Shown here: positions 58,501 to 64,000 of the stretch, in pieces
Numbering within the stretch: the first letter of the stretch is position 1
Layout: the number at the start of each line of letters is the position of its first letter
Source: Beroe forskalii
Lineage: Eukaryota > Ctenophora > Nuda > Beroida > Beroidae
Assembly (NCBI GenBank): GCA_011033025.1
Contig: WFMF01000478.1
Location: 1-64,000, forward strand
Length of the DNA stretch: 64,000 bases
Reading direction: 5' to 3'
Program-made: the position numbers and the translations under genes
Notes under the pieces: generated by a model
The model's database searches: none
Seen by the model: only the letters and a program-made list of their open reading frames with translations
What the model was told of the DNA's origin: nothing

Positions 58501-60940
58501 TCCCCGGTTCCCATAAGGAAAAAGATCCTTATCTTCCACATGCTTATGTCATCATTTGGAATGTTCCATGGTAAACCATACATGCTTATCTCACAGCGAT
58601 TCTAAACTTTAACTGACATTTTAATTGTGTCTAGACCATTTAGGCATACTAATTAATCTGACTGCATATTCGGAATTCTTGAAGAAACGCCATGATAATG
58701 GCTCTAGAGATTTTACGCTGGACTTGATTAATAGGAACACTGTGTACCTCATAGTCTATGATGTCGGGTCTGAAGCGGTGAATGATGGCGTTGAAAGCCA
58801 TTCCGTTCTTGAAACTCGTCGTGAAATTCCTCACATCGACTCCGTTATACCTGCGAGTGGGTAACGGTCAACTTCCTGATAATCAGTTTCAAGCCCATTC
58901 CCTCCCTATTCTATAAGTCTCTAATCAAGTAAATTCCCTGAGAGCTTGAGTAAGAGGAGAGGCTTTATTTTTTGGCATCTAGCCAATTCACTGGAGTCAA
59001 GGACGGAATGAAAGGTATGGAAAGCTTTACTTAAACCTCCTCCCTACCCCTCCCAACTCACCCTCTCGTAGCTCTCTTAGCCCAGTCAATGAGAGTAGCC
59101 TTAGCACTGGCCTGACCCTCCGGATCATGGGAGATCTCGAAGTTCAGGATAATCGTCCAGATGAGCCCCAGGATGAGTTTGGGGTTCCCATCCACAATAT
59201 CATCATTCCTGATGTTAACCAGTCTGATGTCCTTCCGTTTGAGGAAGTTGAGGGCTGTTTCCACGTTCTGTAGTTTGTGGAACCTCATGCGGCCCCGTTC
59301 CCTAGGCAACCGGTCCCCCGTAAGGATCTCAATGAGGGTGATGAGCTTGTTCCCGTCAGCCAGGTCTATGTACAGGTCGTCCACTGACTGTCCAACCTGG
59401 GTAATTTGGGCATAAAATATTTTTGAAGATCAGAGTAGAACAAGAGCTCAAAATCACGGAAATTTTCCACAAAATATGGACTATAATTATCTCTTGTTAG
59501 GTACCTCAAATCATTGAATGGCAAAAAGAGGAACGCAGTGCCTCACCTTGATTAAGTAAGTGTTTATCCATTTGGTAAAAGTTTTCTTCTGAATTGCGCT
59601 TCTGTCGTCTGAAATACAAAGCAGTGTTATGATCTGGAAAATGTGGGTCGTCAAATCATGGCAGGATTCTACGTTTGATCTGGTAGCAGGAATAGCGATA
59701 AATTTATTCTTTATTTCAACTTTTCTCTTCATCATTACGTGATATTCAATGTTTCAAGCTATAAACCATTGAATAGTTGCAATTTTAATTCTCAAAAATT
59801 ATCGAATGCTTGAATGCTTCTACGATCGTAATAAATGCTTGATAACATATCTTTCATATGAATCTATATAGGTGCGGCAATCCGATCTTTAACAAATTCT
59901 TCATGCACATAATAAACACGTCAAACAAAATACTACAAAGTTTGATCGGAATGCTGCAGTTTAAATGAAATATCTGACACCCCTGATCATGACACCCAGG
60001 TGTGATCAGGGGACATGCAATATCAACACAGGCTGGGGATCATACTGTGAAAGTGATATGGTATCCCTGTAGAGAAGATAAAGGGGTTCTCACCCCATTT
60101 CTCATATTAACATGATGCGTATCAATAGTTAAAGGAAGGAGTTGGGCACCTTCCAGTGGGAAATGCTACGATCAAAAACCCAGAAAACACCCGGCGGAAA
60201 ACACTCAACAAATTGGTGTGCAGTTGACACGGCAAGTATACTCTGGATATTCTAAAAGGTTGAACACGAAGAATAGGCAGTTGAGAGTGACGTCATCATC
60301 ATAGCTTTAAGGGGTGAATTGATGACGTCACACCGCCTATTCAACGTGTAAAACCCGTGTGAAACTCCTCAGAAAGTTTGAGTATAAAATAGTAAATGAC
60401 ACTCTCTCCCAATCAAACACACATACTCATTTTACTCCGCAGGTGATTCAACATGTCTTGTGCCTCTGTCGAGGGGGCGTCTGTCTGTTCTGTCTCCATA
60501 GCAACAGCCAGTGTTGCTTAGCAACCAGGTTAGCAACCAAGGCGGAGGGGTGTTAGAGGCTTGCTTTATCTGTAGTATGCGACTAAAAGTGGTGTGTTCA
60601 ACTTACAAAAGTGTTGTTTTCAGATGGAAATACTTGTATCTTAGCAACGAAATGGAGAGAATAGGTACTAGAATAGTGTATCATGATCGACAATGGTTCT
60701 ATTTCCTGTCCTAAGTTAGGATATAAGGTTCCTCTGATCACTCCTTGCCAAAGTTATACTTTAGTAAACTATAGTATTTTTTATGCAGAATATAATATTC
60801 TAAGTAGGAAATGTATGAAAAAGGAACATGAGTACTGCTGGCCAGCTCATTTTGCAGAAAAACACAGGACTTCTGTAGTAATAGAATCACGGATTTGATG
60901 ATGCATTACCTTGGGTTTGGGGGATGTGTAGCGTAAACAT
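31905..60940 (-). CDS. Plakin / spectraplakin family protein, 26 exons seen, 3' end not found
   Basis: Encodes at least 1230 residues: a CH1-CH2 actin-binding domain followed by the spectrin-repeat plakin domain with an internal SH3. Exons (minus): 60910-60940, 59547-59608, 59062-59396, 58748-58850, 58000-58167, 57752-57862, 57395-57520, 56744-56865, 56345-56504, 55983-56068, 55613-55748, 55147-55374, 54868-54996, 54438-54542, 46611-46771, 43276-43396, 41158-41369, 40816-40942, 40423-40644, 39776-39967, 39499-39591, 39196-39309, 38843-38995, 34384-34530, 32529-32612, 31905-32068. Phases agree at every junction except around 54868-54996. The CH1 signature [11 protein letters not shown] and LVNIRNDDI favour plakin over beta-spectrin or dystrophin. 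Such proteins link actin to microtubules, intermediate filaments or junctions. The last exon ends at a phase-2 donor (GTAAGT), so more exons are expected. Confidence 0.88.
32650..32770 (+). repeat. Two adjacent CRE-paired mini-element copies (degenerate)
   Basis: Two successive stretches with GTCATTATCAGG and a following A-G-AGTGGTAAGTTG-type centre (TGATGTCATTATCAGG near 32657; TTACGTCATTATCAGG near 32711). Ends are decayed. They lie in the plakin intron just upstream, in the transcript sense, of exon 32529-32612. Confidence 0.5.
34614..34708. mobile_element. GC-rich hairpin element in plakin intron
   Basis: Inverted repeat with ACTCCTACGTGCGCGGCT on the left and AGCCGCGCACGTGGGAGT reversed on the right (ends GAGCCGCGCACGTGGGAGT), around a short centre also rich in GCGCGG. 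It fits a foldback MITE. Related hairpins are at 38686-38774 and 54606-54722. Confidence 0.6.
36481..36550 (+). mobile_element. CRE-paired mini-element, near complete
   Basis: Opens GAATAGGCGA and closes TGACGTCACACCGCCTATC, an inverted match. The centre is the family's ATAACTAGGGGTTAGTG-like segment. The left octamer is changed to TGATGTCA. It lies in a plakin intron. Confidence 0.7.
37250..37352. repeat. 29-bp tandem repeat, about 3.5 copies
   Basis: Unit CTACGTGTCTACCATCTAGA plus CTATAGAAT. Copies differ by single bases. It is intronic in the plakin gene and no function is visible. Confidence 0.8.
37381..37560. repeat. Dispersed repeat, copy 1
   Basis: CGGGTCCATAAATTGGGATAC, read here as CGGGTCC...TTGGGATAC, a GGGCGTAAGCCC hairpin, ACCAATAT, and a closing TGAAAACGTCAGAGGGCTCTA. 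The same order appears, diverged, at 62510-62630. It could be a SINE or a small DNA element. Confidence 0.45.
38315..38402. repeat. Tandem repeat with CCAAT-box cores
   Basis: Three copies of GTAAACCAGCGCTGATTGGC followed by TGGTGA, about 31-33 bp each. Each carries GATTGG, the reverse of a CCAAT box. It is intronic. Confidence 0.7.
38686..38774. mobile_element. Hairpin element sharing a core with 54606-54722
   Basis: Left arm CAGTTTTATGTGCGCGGC, right arm GCCGCGCACACAAAACTG, and an inner pair around GACAT...ATGTCTGTACGCCGCGC. The inner core is shared with the 54.6-kb copy. It lies about 70 bases from exon 38843-38995. Confidence 0.65.
38843..40942 (-). CDS. Plakin exons 18-23: spectrin repeats after the SH3
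   Basis: Six exons, all but the first starting in phase 0. They run from [19 protein letters not shown] through [19 protein letters not shown], the [19 protein letters not shown] coil, [20 protein letters not shown] and [20 protein letters not shown] to [20 protein letters not shown]. The helical, charged pattern fits spectrin repeats. Intron sequence near 40130 holds a near-identical copy of the first 40 bases of exon 39776-39967. Confidence 0.8.
40005..40125. repeat. GGGAGTGGGAGG intronic simple repeat
   Basis: Imperfect repeats of GGGAGTGGGAGGG between exon 39776-39967 and its partial copy at 40127-40167. On the minus strand it forms a C/T-rich tract ahead of the exon. Confidence 0.75.
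41158..41369 (-). CDS. Plakin exon 17: reduced SH3 domain
   Basis: The sequence [19 protein letters not shown], later [11 protein letters not shown], matches the middle and end of the plakin SH3 (W-x-V, then VPS-C-F...PPP). The first strands (AICDYK-like) are not visible, and a Gly/Pro/Asn-rich insert (about 20 residues with [12 protein letters not shown]) sits in the domain. In known plakins this SH3 packs against spectrin repeats and is already atypical for ligand binding; here it is further reduced. Confidence 0.7.
41372..41790. repeat. Purine-rich intronic repeats with two exon-start copies
   Basis: Imperfect GGGAGTGGGAGGAGGGAATT units. Within them, copies of the first about 30 bases of exon 41158-41369 recur at 41489-41520 (CCTCGTCTTGTGATATCAGC) and 41706-41740 (CCTCATCTTGGGATATCAGC). 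Confidence 0.75.
42612..42690 (-). repeat. CRE-paired mini-element, reverse and degenerate
   Basis: Reads on the minus strand as GTGACGTCATTACTATGATTT, quoted in part as GTGACGTCATTACTATG, with a decayed far end near TGACAGTTCAGC. It lies in a plakin intron. Confidence 0.45.
43081..43269. repeat. 23-bp minisatellite with X-box-like palindromes, 8 copies
   Basis: Unit GCAACTCCCTGCTAGGTTAC plus TAA. Three copy junctions give the palindromic GGTTGCTAAGCAAC or GGTTGCTTAGCAAC, close to the RFX X-box (GTTGCY-N-RGYAAC). It begins only six bases inside the intron after the donor of exon 43276-43396. The same unit appears at 46796-46860. Confidence 0.85.
43276..46771 (-). CDS. Plakin exons 15-16: spectrin repeat before the SH3
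   Basis: Exon 46611-46771 encodes [18 protein letters not shown] and [18 protein letters not shown], matching the W...LE.H...Y..FF pattern of this plakin repeat. Exon 43276-43396 continues YNAKCLDVV...[20 protein letters not shown]. An intron of 7.7 kb separates the first of these from exon 14 and contains a nested plus-strand gene. A partial copy of exon 15's start lies at 46857-46910. Confidence 0.82.
43400..46600. other. Plakin intron with CT-rich sequence, no supported gene
   Basis: Holds a CT-rich low-complexity stretch (45050-45700) in which GATGTATAATGTTACTCAT recurs about 165 bases apart (45302 and 45459), a degenerate CRE mini-element near 44738, and a hairpin element at 46395-46573. 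Open plus frames here follow the base bias and are not called. Confidence 0.5.
46395..46573. mobile_element. Hairpin MITE with about 28-bp terminal inverted repeats
   Basis: Left end GTGTCACGACCTTTTGAGG, right end CCTTAAAAGGTCGAGACAC, inverted with few mismatches. Inside is a second palindrome around CATTTGCGCGC and several GCGGCGT/ACGCCGC words. It lies about 40 bases beyond the donor of exon 46611-46771. Confidence 0.7.
46796..46910. repeat. X-box-like repeats and a perfect partial copy of plakin exon 15
   Basis: Three GGTTGCTAAGCAAC units (46797-46856), then a copy of about 55 bases of exon 46611-46771 including its acceptor (minus: CCCAG then GAAGATTTGG). The copy matches the exon without a visible mismatch, so the duplication is recent. 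It would add an out-of-place acceptor upstream of the real one. Confidence 0.8.
50341..50406 (-). mobile_element. CRE-paired mini-element, minus orientation
   Basis: Framed by GTAGGCGG and CCGCCTAC, with ACTCACCACTCTATCCCCTGATAATG in between (quoted in part: CTATCCCCTGATAATG), the reverse of the family centre. The octamers are degenerate (ATGTCGTCAT). Confidence 0.65.
50839..50909 (+). mobile_element. CRE-paired mini-element, plus orientation
   Basis: GTGATGTCATTATCAGGG, then TAGAATGGTGAGTTGATG and TGACGTCACACCGCCTATT. The right terminus is intact and the left one is decayed. Confidence 0.7.
51074..51081 (+). promoter_or_regulatory. TATA-like box upstream of the nested gene
   Basis: TATATAAG lies in a GC-richer setting about 570 bases before the ATG at 51652. 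Other plus-strand TATA-like words occur at about 42704 (TATAAAAAGG), 46087, 47853 and 49434, so this one is only a candidate. A 5' UTR intron cannot be excluded. Confidence 0.3.
51652..53862 (+). CDS. Secreted matrixin-like protein lacking zinc ligands (probable pseudoprotease), 310 aa
   Basis: Five GT-AG exons: 51652-51705, 52100-52457, 52649-52842, 52951-53088, 53674-53862; they sum to 933 bases including the stop. Residues 1-18 are a signal peptide ([14 protein letters not shown]). Exon 2 is a pro-region-like stretch with no cysteine, so the PRCGxPD switch is absent. Residues 150-213 match the start of a matrixin catalytic domain ([24 protein letters not shown]). Residues 250-270 align with the zinc site VAxHExGHxLGxxH: the first two His and the Glu are S253, M257 and T254, and only H263 remains, followed by VM. 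The end ([13 protein letters not shown]) matches the last helix. The gene lies inside a plakin intron on the opposite strand. Family assignment is by eye; the gene structure is firmer. Confidence 0.72.
53932..53981. repeat. Small inverted repeat with CCAAT boxes
   Basis: GACCAATCAACGCGCGAATT and AGCGCGCTGATTGGTTATTG form an imperfect hairpin just 3' of the nested gene's stop. Each arm holds a CCAAT box. Confidence 0.55.
54438..54996 (-). CDS. Plakin exons 13-14: spectrin repeat with plakin signature; exon 13 has odd splice sites
   Basis: Exon 13 reads [17 protein letters not shown] then [19 protein letters not shown], matching the family's (N)EKEEEE-[LV]-A-[FY]-DWS signature, so it is clearly coding. 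Exon 14 continues [13 protein letters not shown]...[12 protein letters not shown], the expected second helix with its HP. Yet exon 13 has a GA where the donor GT should be (AAG then GACAGA at 54867) and fits the frame only if it starts one base before the canonical CAG at 54995. All other introns of the gene are GT-AG. Confidence 0.75.
54606..54722. mobile_element. Long palindromic hairpin element
   Basis: Ends CAGTTCGAACTG on both sides, with GCAGTTTGCGCGGC and a central GCGGCGTATAGACAT...ATGTCTGTACGCCGC stem. It is the best preserved of the GC-rich hairpins and lies between plakin exons 13 and 14, the pair with the odd splice sites. Confidence 0.75.
55147..57862 (-). CDS. Plakin exons 6-12: first spectrin repeats
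   Basis: Seven exons encode alpha-helical heptad-rich sequence after CH2: [35 protein letters not shown], then charged coils ([36 protein letters not shown]). The acceptor of 56744-56865 must be the second AG of TTAGAG to keep frame. The exon at 57395-57520 follows a run of 12 C in the transcript sense just before its acceptor. The family normally has spectrin-like triple helices here. Confidence 0.8.
57283..57322. repeat. Partial copy of the donor end of plakin exon 7
   Basis: AACCTCTAAGTTCTTGTGGC repeats the exon end at 57393 (AACCTCTAAGTTCTTGTAGC) with a few changes. It lies 70 bases downstream of the real donor in the transcript sense. Confidence 0.6.
58000..60940 (-). CDS. Plakin exons 1-5: start codon and CH1-CH2 actin-binding domain
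   Basis: Exon 1 (60910-60940) gives [10 protein letters not shown] and one base; spliced to 59608 it restores [19 protein letters not shown], the usual CH1 opening. An in-frame TGA lies upstream of this ATG, and a TGACGTCA octamer sits at 60950-60957. Exon 3 holds [39 protein letters not shown] and [20 protein letters not shown]. Exons 4-5 form CH2, with [20 protein letters not shown] and the PRLLDVEDF...[12 protein letters not shown] end. This tandem CH module binds F-actin in known plakins. Exon 1 is the least certain, since 31 bases could match by chance. Confidence 0.85.
58275..58328 (-). pseudogene. Decayed copy of the start of plakin exon 5
   Basis: After an intact acceptor (CACTCAG) the minus strand reads [17 protein letters not shown], against [17 protein letters not shown] in the real exon. 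It stops being similar after about 53 bases and has no donor in phase. It is upstream of the real exon in the transcript sense. Confidence 0.7.
60271..60342 (+). mobile_element. CRE-paired mini-element, best copy (72 bp)
   Basis: Starts GAATAGGCAG and ends CACCGCCTATTC. It carries GTGACGTCATC on the left and GATGACGTCAC on the right, so both arms hold a TGACGTCA palindrome, around a centre with ATCATAGCTTTAAGGGG. No coding capacity. It is in plakin intron 1. Relatives are spread from 18 kb to the window end. Confidence 0.8.
60498..60540. promoter_or_regulatory. X-box-like cluster in plakin intron 1
   Basis: CCATAGCAAC, GTTGCTTAGCAACC and GTTAGCAACC occur within 43 bases. The middle one is a near-consensus RFX palindrome. 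A regulatory role is inferred only. Confidence 0.35.
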
Positions 60941-60965
60941 GTGAAGATATGACGTCACAGAGTCG

Positions 60966-61020
60966 TAACAACGTCACTATGGCAACTATACACAACGTCA
61001 CTATGGCAACTATACACGAT
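60966..61020. repeat. 24-bp repeat, two copies, upstream of plakin exon 1
   Basis: AACGTCACTATGGCAACTAT with ACAC, twice, then a third partial copy. It lies within 80 bases upstream of the proposed ATG. Confidence 0.65.
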
Positions 61021-61099
61021 GTATACAGGAGTAAACTATACACGATATGTACACAAGATGTATAAGAAGGGTTAACTATACAACTATACACTTCAACAG

Positions 61100-64000
61100 T
61101 ACGAGCTACTCACAGCCTGCAGCTCCTGTTAAAACTTCACAAACAAATACAGCAAATTGATAAATGATATGTAGAGTGCAGTGCTAGCTAATGAAAAACA
61201 CTGAGTAGAGGAGGGCATTGGTATAAAACAACAGAGTGTGTATGTAGGGTTAGACGTTGTAGCTGGATTATTTGCTGATATCTGATGATATGGAGGTATA
61301 AAGGAGGGGAGGTGTATGAGATGAGGCCCTCTCTCTCACTTTATGTTATGGTCACTGAGTACCTATCTAGGGTACCTAATGTTATGTTAGGGTACCTGTT
61401 AAGAGCTATTGATGATGTATACATGTATAGAAACAGTGTGTCCTCATCCAATGAGAAAACAACATTTGATACCATTCTGTATAGTGCATATAACGAAAGG
61501 CAGAACTGATCAATTAACTGATCAGTTTCAATTTGATATTGGTGAAAGTTTGAATAAATTTCACATTTCATGTCTGAACAGGCTACTCAAAAAAAGTAAA
61601 ATTCACCTAGTACAATTCAAGTAAAGCAACAGGCAAAGTATTAAGCTTAAAATGGGATATTCAACATAAAATGCAATACCACCGATAACATTTTACAGAT
61701 AAGCCAAAACCACAATACACTTCAATGACGGTTCATTGAGTTTGTTTTCAGTATTAGCAGGATGCGAAGTGGTAATTCAAAAACCATAATTGAAAACCAT
61801 TGTGACATCATTAAGGGTGCTGGGTGGTGAGGAAATGCTAGAAATACTTGAAGGAGATAACAAACAGATGACGCAAAGGTTAAATCACATATTCACCAAG
61901 AAACCGTTTTCTATACTCGCACAACATTATGCATTCATTAGATCGTCATTATTCCAATACGATGCGCCCCTTTGTAACTGTTAATTGGTTAATTAATAAT
62001 TAGTCTGGGAGTTACTCTTAGTATTAGTTGGGTGCTTCTCAGGGAGTTCGAGGTAAGAATCAACGTTATATCTTTCAAAGTAGCTGTTTAATCCAGGCCT
62101 TATAAGACCTTTAGCAGATCATTCATTCTAGGTTTACGCATTGAACATTCCCTTTATTCGAAATTCTCATCATCCGAGCAAACTAAAAAGGGGAACGAGT
62201 TCAAAGTTCAAACGTTGCGAAACTGTATTTTACGCATTGAACATTCCCCTTTATTCGAGGACGCATTGTTTGGTTAGGTTATGCAACCCTGGAACATTGG
62301 GAACTGCAACGGAAGCTTGGCGTTCCATGTTGTTGTTATATTCCCACATTCCCACATACACACGCTCACACATACCCGAACACGGGGACACACGCTCATT
62401 CACACACTAGAACACTAGAACAGTAGAAAAGTGGAACAATCGAACAATAGAACAGTGGGAAACTAAACAGCGGAACACCATAGAATACACAGTCACTCGC
62501 GTTCCGGGTCTATTTTGGGATACTTCTTTGTCCGTTTTGGCCGAGCCCGTAGGACGAGGTGCTAAACCAATATGGATCCGATCAAGTGTCTATGTCTTAT
62601 AGACACGCATGAAAACGTCAGAGAGTTCTACAACCTTAGAACAGTGGATCATACAATCGCCGGACAAAAGCCAGTGTTTTGCGACACACTCCGAGGGGGG
62701 CAATATACGCTACACGCTTGAGAGGCGGTGTGACGTCCTCAACTCACTAATCTAACACAATATAATGACGTCATCAACTGCCCATTACTCAGAAGTGTCA
62801 TGTACAGCGCTGCGCTGTGAAATCATGTGGTACTGGCAGCAGTGAATCGTGAAGACAATGCGACATTCAGAGGTGCGAGTTTCACGACACACTCATAAAA
62901 AATTATGGAAGATTCTGAAGACTTTTGGCTTGACAGAGAAGAGAGGCTTGACAGAAAATAAAGGGGAGGGTGTTTTATTTCTTTAATCAACTTTTTGTGT
63001 GAATTCCGAACACAAAAAACAGACATAAAACACAAAGATACACTTCATTTCCATGATCTACAGGATGTTAAGTGGTTTTGACAATGTTTAGTGGCACACA
63101 ATGCTCCATCTGACGGGGCAAGTTAACAATGAATACGGCATCACACATCTCACATCATGAATGGTTTTACACCTGAGTTATTCACATATTTTATTACTCC
63201 AAATAATACCCCTCTGTACAATGCCGTCTAGAGATACAGCTTACAGGGGGAAATGACGATTGACGGGAGAATGAAAGGGAAATGACAGGGGAAATGATTA
63301 CGTAAATGACAGTGGAAATGATTTGGAAATGCCAAGGGAAATGGGGATGTTAAGACATTTCAACCTACTGTAGACGATTACTAATGTCTTGCTGTAGTTA
63401 TAGATACTCAGTTGTGAATGTATCCTAGTACTTGGATTAATGACCTACGAAGTGAAACATCCTCAAAACCATTCATAGAATGTGTTATGAAAACCATTCA
63501 TAGTACCTACAAGCTGCCAAGTTGTTCAGTTGAGGCCAAATTCAGTCATAAAAAGCTAAAATATTTAAGGTATTTGCTATTTACATAGGAAATTTATTGA
63601 ATACTTTCTCTGCAATGATGGAATCAGCACTCGATTTAGATGTCGCTGTAAGGACGAGTGAACGTGCTTTACGGACTGGAATGACGACAATGTCACACGG
63701 AAACTGGAGATAAACTGCGAAATACTCTAAACTCTCCAGCTAAGCAAAGAGCTATGAGCGAATCAAGGAAGCAAAACACACACATTCTAAAACTCAGTGA
63801 AACGGAATGATTTCTACTTGGATTGTTATCTTGTTTGTGTAACGCTGAGGCTCAGGTAGCCTTCCTAGTTTTTGTAAGCGAGGAAAGTTTAAACTTTTAC
63901 AAATTCTACTCAGGGATCCTTAGGTCGCGCGCGAACAATAGGCGCTTGAGAGTGACAAAATTACTATGATTTAAGCAGTCATCTGATGATTCAACCCGCC
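61100..64000. other. Upstream flank with repeats, no supported gene
   Basis: Contains a direct repeat of GCATTGAACATTCCC at 62134-62163 and 62229-62259, an (AACANTAGA)-type stretch at 62406-62470, copy 2 of the dispersed repeat at 62510-62630, a reverse CRE mini-element at 62723-62795, GGGAAATGA-type repeats at 63250-63350, and a further CRE mini-element cut by the window end at 63928-64000. Confidence 0.5.

Noticed and set aside
58000..60940. Beta-spectrin or dystrophin/utrophin instead of plakin
   Set aside because: [20 protein letters not shown] and the later AFDWSD and PSC-F-x(3)-PP signatures are plakin features; spectrin has GRMRIH...DIVDGN without these.

Overview
The window is animal nuclear DNA, probably from an invertebrate. 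It has GT-AG introns, a plakin-family cytoskeletal gene, a giant protein of filamin-type Ig repeats, a secreted matrixin-like protein, and many short non-coding transposons and minisatellites. I cannot name the species. No bacterial or viral gene, CRISPR array, rRNA or convincing tRNA was seen.

Layout. Positions 1-4325 (minus strand) hold a frameshifted, partly deleted extension of the giant gene's repeats. Positions 4326-13841 (minus) are one uninterrupted reading frame of 3171 codons. It encodes a winged-helix-like N terminus, about 17 filamin-type Ig domains in alternating pairs, and a long Ser/Asp/Glu-rich tail with a recurring P-[LI]-M-[AS]-G...PKG motif. Positions 13.9-31.9 kb are almost gene-free. 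They hold a 40-copy 22-bp minisatellite, two copies of a MITE with internally repeated halves, E-box and other tandem repeats, and one possible orphan exon.

Positions 31905-60940 (minus) carry 26 recognisable exons of a plakin/spectraplakin. They encode a two-CH actin-binding domain, then spectrin repeats interrupted by a reduced SH3 domain. Splice phases agree across all exons except one odd exon at 54.9 kb. The 3' end of this gene was not found. A five-exon plus-strand gene (51652-53862) is nested in the plakin's 7.7-kb intron. It encodes a 310-residue secreted protein resembling a matrix metalloproteinase that has lost both the cysteine switch and most zinc ligands. Positions 61-64 kb are upstream flank with repeats.

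Together the two large minus-strand genes suggest a cytoskeletal neighbourhood: an actin-binding plakin next to a filamin-repeat scaffold. No functional link is shown by the sequence. Introns of the plakin gene are full of MITEs and of short duplicated exon fragments that keep splice acceptors. A family of roughly 70-bp elements with paired TGACGTCA (CRE-like) octamers is scattered from 18 kb to the window end.
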